This document shows positions 18,330 through 27,683 of a stretch of 64,000 bases of DNA, one piece after another. The stretch is from Parathalassolituus penaei. GTDB lineage: Bacteria; Pseudomonadota; Gammaproteobacteria; Pseudomonadales; Oceanobacteraceae. The position numbers and the translations under genes are program-made. The first letter of the stretch is position 1. Every line of letters starts with the position of its first letter. The stretch lies in contig NZ_JAPNOA010000016.1 of assembly GCF_026626885.1 (NCBI RefSeq), forward strand, positions 280,217 through 344,216. Direction: 5' to 3'. The notes beneath the pieces were generated by a model. The model was not told the origin of the DNA, ran no database searches, and was given only the letters and a program-made list of their open reading frames with translations.

Positions 18330-19121
18330 TTGAATAACAAGTTGCGCCTTCACGGCTTCAACAACCTGACCAAGTCCCTGAGTTTTAACATCTACGACAT
18401 CTGTTACACCCGTACAGAAAAAGAACGTCAGGAATACATCGAATATATCGACGAGCTGTATAACGCTGATCGCCTGACCCAGATTCTCAGTGATGTGGTT
18501 GATATCATCGGTGCCAATATCCTGAACGTTGCCCGTCAGGACTATGATCCGCAAGGCGCCAGTGTCACCATCCTGATTGCTGAGCATGAAGTGACGCCAA
18601 CCGAGGAGTTGAGCCAGGAGAAGCCGGGTCCGCTGCGCGATACCGTGGTTGCTCACCTCGACAAGAGCCATGTGACGGTTCACACCTATCCGGAAAGTCA
18701 CCCTCATGGTGGCATCAGTACCTTCCGTGCGGATATCGACGTGTCGACCTGTGGTCTGATTTCACCGCTGAAGGCGCTGAATTATCTGATCCATGCGCTG
18801 GAATCCGACATTGTGACCATGGACTATCGCGTGCGTGGTTTTACTCGTGACGTGGATGGTGTGAAGCACTATATCGATCACAAGATCAATTCGATCCAGA
18901 ACTACCTGACCGAAGATACCCGCAACGCCTATCAGATGATTGACGTGAACGTGTATCAGGAAAATACGTTCCACACCAAGATGATTCTCAAGGACTTTGA
19001 CCTCGACAATTATCTGTTCGGTGAGGCCATGACCGACCTGACGACGGCCGAGCGTAAGGAAATCGAGGCCAAGGTGCGCAAGGAAATGCTGGAGATTTTT
19101 TACTCCCGCAACATGCCTTGA
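18330..19121 (+). CDS. speD: S-adenosylmethionine decarboxylase proenzyme
   Basis: 263 residues from a TTG start at 18330 (CGAGG 9 bp upstream); this is chosen because the protein then opens with [20 protein letters not shown], matching the class 1A enzymes of E. coli and Pseudomonas (about 264 residues). The frame is open to 18261 without homology. The proenzyme cleaves itself between Lys112 and Ser113 in [14 protein letters not shown]; the serine becomes the pyruvoyl cofactor. [19 protein letters not shown] and [10 protein letters not shown] are further landmarks. It makes decarboxylated SAM for spermidine synthesis. No speE in the window. Confidence 0.95.
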   Translation: MNNKLRLHGFNNLTKSLSFNIYDICYTRTEKERQEYIEYIDELYNADRLTQILSDVVDIIGANILNVARQDYDPQGASVTILIAEHEVTPTEELSQEKPGPLRDTVVAHLDKSHVTVHTYPESHPHGGISTFRADIDVSTCGLISPLKALNYLIHALESDIVTMDYRVRGFTRDVDGVKHYIDHKINSIQNYLTEDTRNAYQMIDVNVYQENTFHTKMILKDFDLDNYLFGEAMTDLTTAERKEIEAKVRKEMLEIFYSRNMP

Positions 19122-19146
19122 ACCTGCCCTGATGATCAGCGGCTGC

Positions 19147-21024
19147 TTACAGCAGCCAGCTGATTCCCACCTGCCAGCTGGTGATACTGTCGGCGGCCTG
19201 CATGGCGCCGGTTTCGCTGTTACTGGCACCAAAGCGATTCAGACGTCCCATCGTACTCAGATACCAGTTGCCACTGAAATGTTGACGCACGTACAGACAA
19301 CTATCAAAACCGGCAGCACGGTTGATGGTGACCTCGCCATCTGAGCCAATGGCGGTGCTGTGTGACGCACTGACCAGATTAAAGCGCAGGCCGTACAAGC
19401 GACCCTGATCGTTCTCCGGACGGTCGATCTGCACGCGCAGACGCACGACCGGTTCGCCGGAATCGCCACTCATACGATAAAAGCCGATATCGCTGCCCAG
19501 CATCAGGTTGGCGCTGTCCCAGTTCCAGTCGCGAATGCCACTTTCAATTCCCTGGGTGCGGCCGCTGCGGCCGGTGTTGTTCAGGTAAACCTGGGTCGGG
19601 TCGATTGAGTCGATCTGCCAGGCCACGGAGTTCTGGCGAATATGTTGCAGCAGGCGCACATGTACCAGCGTTTGGCCTTGTCCGCTGGTGCCTGGCTGGT
19701 ACTGCCATTCCATTTCATGGCGATTGATAATTTCGTCCATGGCGTCACGGTTGCCATGCCAGGTGTGGTTATCCAGCCCGATGGAGTAGGGAATCAGGTT
19801 AACCGGGTCCAGTGGCCGTACACTTTGTGAGGCGCTCATGATCAGGTTGTGATGTTCACCGAGGCGCTGGTACAGGGTGACGGAAGGCAACCACCAGGTC
19901 GCAGAGGCAATACGCTCACTGGCGACGTTGGGCGCTTCGTACTGGTTGATGTCATATGACTCCAGCCGCACCCCGGTGTGCAGGCGAGCATCTGCAGTCA
20001 GCTGCCAATTGTCTTCGGCAAACGCCTGATAGTGATTCTCGCGGGTGCGAATCGCCATGGACCCGGAGTCGGCCTGCTGGCTGACGGTTTCGCGCAGGCG
20101 CTGATAACGATAGTTGGCGCCAAACGCCCAGCGGTGTTCATCCTGTAACTCTTCCAGCATAAGCCCCAGCTGGTAACGCTGGATGGCCTGATGGAAATAG
20201 CCGTTGTCCCAGATCTGATCACGTTCATGAGTCGCCAGCTCGGTATTTAGCGTCAGACGTTGCTGGTCGATATTGACGGTCATCTGGTTGGACCAGCTTT
20301 GCAGGTTCATCCACAACTCGTTGGCACGCGCACCGGCATCCAGCGCTTCCAGTTGCAGGTCCGGGCTCAGGAAACTGTCCTTACGCGACTGTTCGCTGCG
20401 CCAGTCGTGTATGGCGCTGCTCAGACGGATATTAGGGGTCGGGGCTGTGTGCCAGTCGAGATCGGCATTTTTGTGGCTTTGGCGGCTATTGCGTTCATCC
20501 TGACGGGTGGCGGCCTGCTCACTGAAACCGGCTTGCCAGTCATGGCGGGAGTGGGTGTCGATACTGAGACCGTGGCCGGCATCGGCATCACCGCCGTGTA
20601 TGCTGAAATGGCTGCTGCCTTCCTGTTCGGAAATAATCAGGTTGATGGTGGCGGCACCGCCGCCCCATTCCTGACGGGCGTTGCCTTCGCGATCCACTTC
20701 AATGGCGCGTACGCGACTGGCGCTGATGCGTTGTAACCAGGCTCGGCTCTGACCATCCGGTGCCGGGATCGGGCTGCCATTAACCAGAATCTGCAAATAA
20801 CTGGAGCTGAGGCCACCAAGACCGATCTGCTCGGTTCCGGTGGCGGTCAGCATCTGGAAAAAGCCGGGAATCGCCAGCAGCAGGTCGGCCGCGGTGCTGG
20901 CGCTGGAAGATGGATCAAGTGTATGGCTGTCGTAACGCTGGGGTGCTGCCTGTAACGGCACTGCCAGCAGCAACGCCAGACTGGTAGCCAGTGCAGAACG
21001 GCAAAACAGCGTCCTTGTCGACAT
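19147..21024 (-). CDS. TonB-dependent receptor-like outer-membrane protein
   Basis: 625 residues. ATG 21024 is used because AGGAG stands upstream; the frame's earlier codon is GTG. Signal peptide at the N-terminus (CRSALATSLALLLAVPLQA). A plug-domain-like region follows (DLLLAIPGFFQML, LQILVNGSPIPAPDG, ASRVRAIEVDREG, GGGAATINLII), and then a predicted beta-barrel rich in aromatic strands ending in WQVGISWLL. The barrel is shorter than average and no clear TonB box is visible near the mature N-terminus, so TonB coupling is not certain. Neighbours (speD, rsmC) give no hint of the substrate. Ends convergent with speD, 25 bp apart. Confidence 0.8.
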   Translation of the reverse strand: MSTRTLFCRSALATSLALLLAVPLQAAPQRYDSHTLDPSSSASTAADLLLAIPGFFQMLTATGTEQIGLGGLSSSYLQILVNGSPIPAPDGQSRAWLQRISASRVRAIEVDREGNARQEWGGGAATINLIISEQEGSSHFSIHGGDADAGHGLSIDTHSRHDWQAGFSEQAATRQDERNSRQSHKNADLDWHTAPTPNIRLSSAIHDWRSEQSRKDSFLSPDLQLEALDAGARANELWMNLQSWSNQMTVNIDQQRLTLNTELATHERDQIWDNGYFHQAIQRYQLGLMLEELQDEHRWAFGANYRYQRLRETVSQQADSGSMAIRTRENHYQAFAEDNWQLTADARLHTGVRLESYDINQYEAPNVASERIASATWWLPSVTLYQRLGEHHNLIMSASQSVRPLDPVNLIPYSIGLDNHTWHGNRDAMDEIINRHEMEWQYQPGTSGQGQTLVHVRLLQHIRQNSVAWQIDSIDPTQVYLNNTGRSGRTQGIESGIRDWNWDSANLMLGSDIGFYRMSGDSGEPVVRLRVQIDRPENDQGRLYGLRFNLVSASHSTAIGSDGEVTINRAAGFDSCLYVRQHFSGNWYLSTMGRLNRFGASNSETGAMQAADSITSWQVGISWLL

Positions 21025-21042
21025 AAACACTCCTGTCAGGCA

Positions 21043-22050
21043 TCAGCCCGGATGGCTGGCGCGAATAACCTTGAAGCCGTAACCTTGATCAATCATTTCA
21101 ACATCGGCGAAATGACGTTGGGCCCACTCTTCATACGGCAGATGACGGTTGGCAACCAGCCACAGGCTGCCATGCGACTTGAGGTGCCCGGCACATTCGC
21201 TCAGCAGCTGTTCGGCGAACCGATAGTCGGTTTCCTTGCCTGTATGGAACGGCGGGTTGCTGACGATGGTATCAAAACGGCCTTTGACTTCACTGAAGCC
21301 GTCACTGGCGATCAGTGTGGCATCCAGCCCCAGACGCGTACAGTTGAGTGCGGCACTGTGCAGGGCAAAGGCGTCAGTATCCACCATGGTCAGGTGCAGC
21401 TGATTGTTCTGGTGTTTCTGGCTGAGACCAATCACACCGGAACCACAGCCTATGTCGAGCAGGTTGCCTTTCAGGCGTGGCAAGTGTTGCAGCAGCAGGG
21501 CCGTGCCCTGATCAAGGCTACCGTGGCTGAATACCCCAGGCAGGGTCAGCAGTTTCAGGTGCTGATACTGGAAGGCCTTGGCCAGTTTGATCCAGTTGAA
21601 ATCGTTGTTGCCGCTGGTCAGCGGAGTCAGTTCCCAGAGGCTGCAATGGCGCGCGCTGTCGAGGCGTTCGGCCGTGGTGAGATTTTTACAGGCCGTGCCA
21701 ATACTCTTGCCACCGGCGTCGTTGGCACCAATCGCAAACACCGGAATACCGGCTTCACAGGCAAGACCAATCAGCGCCAGTGCCAGCACCTTGGATTTGG
21801 GCCACACCAGTACAATACGGCTGAAACCGGCGAGAGCGGCGGTATCGGGTACTGCAAAGCGGACTTTGTCATCATCCGGGCGGAACACCGCGCAGCGGGT
21901 CATCCAGTCCCAGGTATGGAAGGTCGCCTGACGGTCGCGCAGTTCCTGCAGAAAGGCTCCGGGTACACGTGGTTCGGCGCTCAGCACCAGAGTGTCAGCC
22001 GCCAGCAAATCCGGGTGGCGAAGAATCAGTTCGTAGGGAGCAGCGCTCAT
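21043..22050 (-). CDS. rsmC: 16S rRNA m2G1207 methyltransferase (RsmC)
   Basis: 335 residues with the two-domain layout of RsmC/RlmG: a degenerate N-terminal methyltransferase-like domain and a catalytic C-terminal domain. LPGVFSHGSLDQGTALLL is a RsmC hallmark; the SAM-binding motif is LLDIGCGSGVIGL and the catalytic NPPF motif is in IVSNPPFHTGKETD. Modifies G1207 of 16S rRNA; RlmG (23S G1835) is the alternative, judged less likely by these motifs. Its start overlaps the end of the upstream MerR gene by 4 bp, so the two are co-transcribed. Confidence 0.88.
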   Translation of the reverse strand: MSAAPYELILRHPDLLAADTLVLSAEPRVPGAFLQELRDRQATFHTWDWMTRCAVFRPDDDKVRFAVPDTAALAGFSRIVLVWPKSKVLALALIGLACEAGIPVFAIGANDAGGKSIGTACKNLTTAERLDSARHCSLWELTPLTSGNNDFNWIKLAKAFQYQHLKLLTLPGVFSHGSLDQGTALLLQHLPRLKGNLLDIGCGSGVIGLSQKHQNNQLHLTMVDTDAFALHSAALNCTRLGLDATLIASDGFSEVKGRFDTIVSNPPFHTGKETDYRFAEQLLSECAGHLKSHGSLWLVANRHLPYEEWAQRHFADVEMIDQGYGFKVIRASHPG

Positions 22051-22967
22051 GCAGAAATTTCCTGGACTATATCGCGAACATCAAGGGCGGCTTGCTGGAT
22101 ATCAGCATCCAGTGGAATCAGGCCGTGGTCACGCAGTTGCTGGGCGTATTCAGGGCCGGGGCCGCTGATAAAAATCGGGCAACCGGTTTCAATGTTCAGG
22201 GTTTTTAATTGACGCAAACGGTCGGTATCAGGGTGCTGGGCGATTTGCAGCAGCAACGCTGGCCATTTGCGTTGGCTCTGTACCAGCTCCTGAAGTTGCT
22301 CGATACCGAGCAAGCCATGCAGCAGGGTAATACCGGTATCCATACGACTGAGCATGACACCGAGTAACAGCAGGCTGGTGGATGAGTCCTGACTGAGGTT
22401 TTGCATCAGCACACGCGGGCGTTCATTACCAATTTGCTGTTCCAGCAAACGTGCGCCCAGACGGGCTTCAATAAATGCCGAATAAAACGCCAGGCGGGCT
22501 TCGCCCAGTTCGCGACCACGACCGTCACGCATCTGGTAATACAGCGGAATAAACAGAAAGCGCAGCGACATTTCCAGCGGGAAGTAACGGCCGGTTTCTT
22601 CGTACAGGTTGGCCAGTGCCGTGTCGTCGAATTCCTGTACGGCCTTGTATAACTGCTCACGATATTGCTGCCAGCGCGAAGGTGCGACAGCCGACGGCGC
22701 AGGTGTTTCTTCCTGCGGTACGTCACCATTGAGCATGGCTTGTGCCTGAGAAATCGGAATGCCGCGATTGAGCAGCGCAACGACCCGGCGAATCAGGTCG
22801 ATATCCTGTTCGGTATAGAGTCGATGGCCCTTGGCGGTGCGTTTGGGCTCGATCAGGCCGTAGCGGCGTTCCCAGGCTCGCAGGGTAATGGCGTTGATAC
22901 CTGTTTCGGCTGAGACGACACGAATCGGGTAATACGCCGCGTGGGAGTCGGAACCGGTTCCCGTCAT
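22047..22967 (-). CDS. MerR-family regulator, class II LitR/PplR-like
   Basis: 306 residues. ATG 22967 is preferred (the frame is open to 23054 through the promoter region). N-terminal MerR winged helix: YYPIRVVSAETGINAITLRA followed by WERRYGLIEPKRTAKGHRLY. The C-terminal 200 residues align by length with the cobalamin-binding region of LitR/CarH photoreceptors, but the B12 ligand motif DxHxxG is absent. This is the character of class II LitR proteins (PplR1-3 of Pseudomonas putida), which do not sense light themselves and need a partner LOV protein. Such a LOV gene is divergent from this one 170 bp away. Two TGTACA motifs lie in the shared promoter region, so the regulator probably controls itself and the LOV gene. 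Upstream of rsmC in one transcript. Confidence 0.85.
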   Translation of the reverse strand: MTGTGSDSHAAYYPIRVVSAETGINAITLRAWERRYGLIEPKRTAKGHRLYTEQDIDLIRRVVALLNRGIPISQAQAMLNGDVPQEETPAPSAVAPSRWQQYREQLYKAVQEFDDTALANLYEETGRYFPLEMSLRFLFIPLYYQMRDGRGRELGEARLAFYSAFIEARLGARLLEQQIGNERPRVLMQNLSQDSSTSLLLLGVMLSRMDTGITLLHGLLGIEQLQELVQSQRKWPALLLQIAQHPDTDRLRQLKTLNIETGCPIFISGPGPEYAQQLRDHGLIPLDADIQQAALDVRDIVQEISA

Positions 22968-23014
22968 GGTACTGAATCCTGGAAAGATGGAGTTGGCGTT
23001 ACCGGCTGGGTAAC

Positions 23015-23030
23015 TGTACAAAACTGTACA
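23015..23030. promoter_or_regulatory. Paired TGTACA motifs between merR and LOV genes
   Basis: TGTACA at 23015-23020 and 23025-23030, palindromic half-sites 10 bp apart (one helical turn), 47 bp upstream of the merR start. The same hexamer recurs at the photolyase operon and at the divergent flavoprotein/epimerase promoter. Probable binding site for the MerR/LitR-type regulators. Confidence 0.6.
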
Positions 23031-23081
23031 GATTCTATTCTCTGAACGATACAAAGTAAAAAAGCACCGCCATAACAGCTC

Positions 23082-23110
23082 TTGACCCTTCTGGCATGGC
23101 TGATTAACGT
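23082..23110 (+). promoter_or_regulatory. Candidate promoter of the LOV gene
   Basis: TTGACC (23082-23087), 17-bp spacer, TAACGT (23105-23110), 27 bp before the ATG. The -35 is good, the -10 is weak, as expected for an activated promoter. Confidence 0.4.
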
Positions 23111-23137
23111 GCCTCTATTCGCATCCGGAGAGTCATC

Positions 23138-23599
23138 ATGTTTGTTGATACCAATGATCGTCAGGGGCCCATCAGTCTCGATCTTCTCAAAAAGGCAGTG
23201 GATGCCTCCAATGACGGCATTGTGATTGCCGAGCAGGAAGGAGAAGACAATATCCTGATTTATGTGAATCGTGCGTTTGAGCAGCTGACCGGTTACAGCG
23301 CCGATGAAATCCTCTATCAGGATTGCCGTTTCCTGCAGGCTGGCGATCGTGATCAGGACGCGCTGGAGCAGGTGCGTCTGGCGATTGCCGGTCAGGTGCC
23401 TGGACGAGTGGTGCTGCGTAATTATCGCAAGGACGGCAGCCTGTTCTGGAATGAGCTGAGTATTTCGCCGGTCACCTGTGCGGATGACGGGCTGACCTAT
23501 TACATTGGTGTCCAGAAGGATGTTACCGAGCTGGTACGGATGCAGGAGCGCCTGGCTGCCCTGGAAGCGGAGCTGGCTGAGCTGAAAAAGCTGCTGTAA
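23138..23599 (+). CDS. Short LOV-domain blue-light photoreceptor (PpSB-LOV-like)
   Basis: 153 residues: one PAS/LOV domain with short flanking helices and no output domain. The flavin-binding motif is YQDCRFLQAGDRDQ; Cys63 is the residue that forms the covalent FMN C4a adduct under blue light. NYRKDGSLFWNELSISPV and YYIGVQKDVTELVR complete the LOV core; the C-terminal helix (ERLAALEAELAELKKLL) can form the dimer coiled coil. The sequence around the cysteine is very like that of PpSB1-LOV of Pseudomonas putida, a short LOV protein needed for light induction by PplR regulators. Start ATG 23138 after GGAGAG. The divergent MerR gene is the expected partner. The protein probably signals by direct contact with the regulator (inference). 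Confidence 0.93.
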   Translation: MFVDTNDRQGPISLDLLKKAVDASNDGIVIAEQEGEDNILIYVNRAFEQLTGYSADEILYQDCRFLQAGDRDQDALEQVRLAIAGQVPGRVVLRNYRKDGSLFWNELSISPVTCADDGLTYYIGVQKDVTELVRMQERLAALEAELAELKKLL

Positions 23600-23624
23600 C
23601 GGAGAAGAAAAGAACGGAATGCAG

Positions 23625-23650
23625 AAAAGGAGCCTGAGCAGGCTCCTTTT
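23625..23650. terminator. Bidirectional terminator between LOV and ppa
   Basis: AAAAGGAGCC-TGAGCA-GGCTCCTTTT, perfect ten-base arms with A/T ends on both sides, between two convergent genes. Confidence 0.88.
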
Positions 23651-23676
23651 CAAAAGGGAGCATTCGCCGAAAGCGA

Positions 23677-24210
23677 TTATTCGCCTTTGTTGTAAGCAGC
23701 TGCCGCTTCAACGATCAGCTTGCGAGCAGCTTCGGCATTGCCCCAGTCACGGACTTTAACCCATTTGCCAGCTTCCAGATCCTTGTAGTTTTCAAAGAAG
23801 TGAGCAATTTGCTTACGCAGCAGTTCTGGAACGTCTTCAATGTCCTGAACGTCATCGTAGATCTTGGTCAGTTTGGTGTGAGGAACAGCCAGCAGTTTGA
23901 CGTCTTCACCACCTTCATCTTCCATGTTCAGAACACCCACGGCACGGCAGCGGATCACAGAACCTGGAGCAACCGGGTATGGAGTAACTACCAGAACGTC
24001 CATTGGGTCGCCGTCGCCAGCCACAGTGTTGTTGATGTAACCGTAGTTGGCTGGGTAGAACATTGGGGTTGCCATGAAACGATCCACCATCAGGCAGTCC
24101 ATGTCCTTGTCAATTTCGTACTTGATCGGAGCGTGGTTTGCCGGGATCTCGATCACTACGTAGATATCGTTTGGCAGATCTTTGCCTGCAGAAATTGCGG
24201 TGAAGCTCAT
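23677..24210 (-). CDS. ppa: Inorganic pyrophosphatase
   Basis: 177 residues, family I soluble pyrophosphatase of normal length. Hydrolyses pyrophosphate to drive nucleotide and polymer synthesis. Active-site residues are in [23 protein letters not shown], the signature [10 protein letters not shown] (metal-binding aspartates) and [13 protein letters not shown]. Single gene, convergent with the LOV gene; start ATG 24210 with [13 protein letters not shown]. Cytoplasmic. Confidence 0.97.
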   Translation of the reverse strand: MSFTAISAGKDLPNDIYVVIEIPANHAPIKYEIDKDMDCLMVDRFMATPMFYPANYGYINNTVAGDGDPMDVLVVTPYPVAPGSVIRCRAVGVLNMEDEGGEDVKLLAVPHTKLTKIYDDVQDIEDVPELLRKQIAHFFENYKDLEAGKWVKVRDWGNAEAARKLIVEAAAAYNKGE

Positions 24211-24484
24211 TGCTGTTTCCCTGGGTTGGTTAGTAATTTTCGGACGATTATAACGATATGCCTATTGTTCTGTCAGTTATGCCTCAGTATAAAGCGGGTA
24301 ACTTTTGACGTCAGGGACTCTCGTATAAACCCTGCACTGCTCTGCGCAAGTACTGCAGCGCGCGTGGACCATGCGAATAATGCAGTGAAATGTCGAGTTC
24401 TTACCGGTTCACCAACGACATCTCGGGGGGTTTTAGTATGTCCCAGGCTTGCAGCCCTGTTCCTGATACAGGTAAACGTACCGG

Positions 24485-26782
24485 ATGCCTATAACACTAA
24501 TGAACAAGCTGGCGACCAGGATGTTGCTATTAATAGCATTGCCCGCAACCAGCTTCGGGCTGACAGAGGACTCTTCCGAATTTGGTGAGCTGGCCATGCC
24601 AGCAATGCCCGAAGTGCTGACGGCTACGCGTTTGCGCCAGCCGCGCTCCGAGGTACCCGCCAGTATGACCATTATTGAAGCGGAGCAGATCGAGGCCTGG
24701 GGCGTACGTACCTTGCCTGAGCTGATGCGTTTTGTGCCGGGGATGTTTGTGGGTCATGGTGATGACGAAAACAATCCGGCGGTGGTTTATCACGCTTCAT
24801 CACCAAACGTCATGCGCCGCCTGCAGGTTCTGGTCGATGGTCGCTCGGTGTATCGCGCCGGTATTGCCTCGGTGGTCTGGGATGATATTCCGGTGGCATT
24901 GGAGGATATCCAGCGTATTGAGGTTACCCGTGGTCCCAACTCGGCTTCCTGGGGTGCCAATTCTTTTCTTGGGGTAATCAATATTGTGACCCGACATCCG
25001 GCGGATACGGCTGGCACGCGCTTGCGTTACCGTACGGGCAGTCAGGGTGTTGACGACGGCTTTGTCAGCCACTCCTGGCAAAATGCCGGAACTGCCTGGC
25101 GGGTTTCCGGTTCAGTTCAGGCCGATGACGGCTTTGATGGTGCCAATTCGAAAAACAGCAGTGATGATCAGCGCCGGGACAGTCGTCGCCATGGTTTTGT
25201 GAATTTTTCTCGTCAGCAATGGCTCGATAATGGCTGGCAGTGGGAGTCGCAGGGTGCGGTGAAACGTGGTCATACCGACATCCGCAAGGAGAGTTATGAC
25301 CTGGATCCACCGGATCAGGATACTGATCAGGCGTTTATCTGGAACCGTCTGTCTCGCGAATTCAATGCTGACCATTCGTTATCCGTTCAGGGATACTGGC
25401 AGTACGACCATCGCCGTGTGCAGGCGCGCTCTTGCGCACCTGTGGTCGGATTTGAGCCGGCACTGTTTGATTTGTACCGCAGCAATCCTCAACTGGTGAA
25501 TCTGGTGGTACAGCAACTGGCGCCGACATCTGGCAGCAGTGCCACCGTTCAGGGATTGGTGGGGGCCGTGGCGTCTGGTGCTATAGACGCGCAGGGGTTA
25601 CAGCAAACACTGAATGCGGCTGGCTACGATGTGGCGGTATCCGATACCGATCTGGATGTACTGCAGCAGGTGCTGGCCAACAGTTATAACGGCTCGGACT
25701 TCAGTGATCTGTCGTCGTTTGTCTGTGGTGATACTGACCGCAGCATGTACGAGGAGCGTTTTGATCTGGAGGTCCAGGATACCCGGCGCTGGAATGACCA
25801 GTGGCGTAGTGTTCTGGGTGTTAACCTGAGACGAGATCAGGCGCTGTCGACTACCTATTTTGATGGTATTGTAAACAACGATACGTATCGCCTGTTCGGA
25901 ACCCTGGAATATCGTCCGCTGTACTGGTTGTTGCTGAATCTTGGTGGCAGTTTTGAAACCGAGGACGTTAATGGTTCTGTGTTTTCACCTCGATTGGCAG
26001 CCAACTTTCTGTTGACTCCTGAGCAGAGTATTCGGCTGGTGTATTCAGAAGCCGTGCGCTCACCGGATTTGCTTGAACAAGACCCAGAGTACAGTATTCG
26101 TATGACGGGCATGGATGATAATTATCTGGGCATTACGTCCGGACGCTACTACATGAATCAGTGGGCAGGGGCCCGCACCCTGGATAGGGAGCACATAGTC
26201 AGTCACGAAGTCGGGTACTACGGGCGCTATTGGAACCCTGATGTCGAGCTGGATATCAAGCTGTATCACGATGATCTGTACGATCTTATTTCGGATCCAA
26301 TTGCTCTGAATACGCTGCGTATTGCTTCAGATACCCGCATGGAAATCCGTGGGGCAGAAATGCAGCTGGGGTGGCGTCCGGTTGGAGGTCATTGGTTGTG
26401 GCTGAATGCCGCGCATACCGAAGCGAGCGTTGAGCTGGGCGATATCAGCGGTCTGACTGCCAAACAGATCGCCAACAAGGAAGTTCTGGAGCTGCGTATG
26501 ACGCCATCCAGCAGCCTGGTTGCCAGTTGGCATTATCAACAGAAACGTTGGGGCATGACGCTGTCTCATTTCTGGTATGACGCATACAATGATTTCAGTT
26601 CAAATTCCAACCGCTACCGTCGTTACGAGATGAACGTCAGGACTAACATGCGCATAGGAAGATTTAATCCGTGGGTTGGTGTCTGGTTTCAGCATCAGAT
26701 CAGTGATGATGCTCTGGTCTACAACAATCAGCGTTACGGTGTAAGGAATATCGGTTTTGTCCAGATCGGACTGAACTTATAG
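24485..26782 (+). CDS. TonB-dependent receptor
   Basis: 765 residues. Signal peptide at the start (MNKLATRMLLLIALPATSFG; the ATG at 24500 is an equally possible start). Plug domain: VLTATRLRQPRSEVPASMTI (with a possible TonB-box-like segment just before), VRTLPELMRFVPGM, LQVLVDGRSVYRAGI, IEVTRGPNSASWGANSF, GVINIVTR - a textbook series. The remainder is a 22-strand barrel with a large loop containing two cysteines (ARSCAPVV, SSFVCGDTD) that may form a disulfide, ending in GFVQIGLNL. The next two genes, a periplasmic binding protein and a hybrid kinase, follow at 16 bp and with a 4-bp overlap. No inner-membrane transporter is present, pointing to sensing rather than only uptake. Confidence 0.93.
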   Translation: MPITLMNKLATRMLLLIALPATSFGLTEDSSEFGELAMPAMPEVLTATRLRQPRSEVPASMTIIEAEQIEAWGVRTLPELMRFVPGMFVGHGDDENNPAVVYHASSPNVMRRLQVLVDGRSVYRAGIASVVWDDIPVALEDIQRIEVTRGPNSASWGANSFLGVINIVTRHPADTAGTRLRYRTGSQGVDDGFVSHSWQNAGTAWRVSGSVQADDGFDGANSKNSSDDQRRDSRRHGFVNFSRQQWLDNGWQWESQGAVKRGHTDIRKESYDLDPPDQDTDQAFIWNRLSREFNADHSLSVQGYWQYDHRRVQARSCAPVVGFEPALFDLYRSNPQLVNLVVQQLAPTSGSSATVQGLVGAVASGAIDAQGLQQTLNAAGYDVAVSDTDLDVLQQVLANSYNGSDFSDLSSFVCGDTDRSMYEERFDLEVQDTRRWNDQWRSVLGVNLRRDQALSTTYFDGIVNNDTYRLFGTLEYRPLYWLLLNLGGSFETEDVNGSVFSPRLAANFLLTPEQSIRLVYSEAVRSPDLLEQDPEYSIRMTGMDDNYLGITSGRYYMNQWAGARTLDREHIVSHEVGYYGRYWNPDVELDIKLYHDDLYDLISDPIALNTLRIASDTRMEIRGAEMQLGWRPVGGHWLWLNAAHTEASVELGDISGLTAKQIANKEVLELRMTPSSSLVASWHYQQKRWGMTLSHFWYDAYNDFSSNSNRYRRYEMNVRTNMRIGRFNPWVGVWFQHQISDDALVYNNQRYGVRNIGFVQIGLNL

Positions 26783-26798
26783 GAGTATTAGGCCAAGC

Positions 26799-27683
26799 AT
26801 GGATGCCTGTTTTCGTTTCTTTTGGATTCTGATCGTATTGGTGGGGGGGAGCCCGGTTGCCAGTGCGCTTGGTATTGCTCTGGTGACCGACCGTCAGGTG
26901 TCATCGGTACAGGAGCTGGAACAGCATCTCGAAAAGAGACTGAATGCCGATTGTGATGTGATTCTGACGGATGATGGTTTTACTGCAGGCAAGAGCTACG
27001 ATCTTGTGTTGTTGGCTGGCCCTGGCGCTCTTGAGCAGTGGCCTCGGATCAATAACCGTCCCAATGTGCCGGTGATTGCCGCGTTCAGCAGCAAGCAGGA
27101 TATCGAACTGGCCGGGGTTCATCTCGACAGTGCGGTTTATCTGGAGCCCCCACTAACCCGCCAGATTGCGCTGGCTGAAGGTGTGCTCGGTGCAGAGGTT
27201 CCGCTCGGTGTGCTGGCTAACAACGCCGCTTCATTGCAGAAAATCGGTGTGGATATCTCCAGATTGGGAAGACACACCGATATTTTTTATGTCGACGATT
27301 ACGATTCCCTTAATCGTGCCTTGGTAGCACTGCTACGCGACAACATGGCACTTGTGGGGGTATATGATCCCGAACTGTTCAGTGCCAGCAATATCAAGAA
27401 TATCCTTATTACGGCTTATCGTCAGAACCGGCCGTTGTTTGGGCCTTCCAGTGCCTATATTCGTGCCGGTGCTCTGGCCACTACCTTTAGTGATGTCGAG
27501 GATGTGGCCGCTCGTCTCTCCGATATTATCCAGCAAGGACGCAGTGGTCGAGGCTGGCCCGTACCGGATTACAATCCGTATTTTCGTGTTCGTTACAACC
27601 AGCAGGTTGCGCGTTCCCTGAACCTCAGTCTGCCGGATGCCGATGAGCTTGCTCGTAAACTGGGCAGCAAGGTGGCCCCATGA
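26799..27683 (+). CDS. Periplasmic substrate-binding-protein-like sensor component
   Basis: 294 residues with a signal peptide (FRFFWILIVLVGGSPVASA). The fold pattern matches ABC-transporter-type periplasmic binding proteins of the DUF-type COG2984 group: LGIALVTDRQVSSVQELEQH, YDLVLLAGPGALEQW, VPVIAAFSSKQDIEL, VGVYDPELFSASNIKNILIT, RPLFGPSSAYIRAGALATTF. No ABC permease or ATPase gene is adjacent; instead it is wedged between a TonB receptor and a hybrid histidine kinase, the last overlapping by 4 bp. It probably binds the compound brought in by the receptor and presents it to the kinase's periplasmic domain (inference). Ligand unknown. Confidence 0.8.
   Translation: MDACFRFFWILIVLVGGSPVASALGIALVTDRQVSSVQELEQHLEKRLNADCDVILTDDGFTAGKSYDLVLLAGPGALEQWPRINNRPNVPVIAAFSSKQDIELAGVHLDSAVYLEPPLTRQIALAEGVLGAEVPLGVLANNAASLQKIGVDISRLGRHTDIFYVDDYDSLNRALVALLRDNMALVGVYDPELFSASNIKNILITAYRQNRPLFGPSSAYIRAGALATTFSDVEDVAARLSDIIQQGRSGRGWPVPDYNPYFRVRYNQQVARSLNLSLPDADELARKLGSKVAP

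Noticed and set aside
21052..22212. 386-codon open frame on the plus strand
   Set aside because: Covers rsmC and the end of merR in antisense; no homology features.
22047..22967. B12-binding photoreceptor (class I LitR/CarH)
   Set aside because: The DxHxxG ligand motif is missing in this protein and in the one at 56431-57372.
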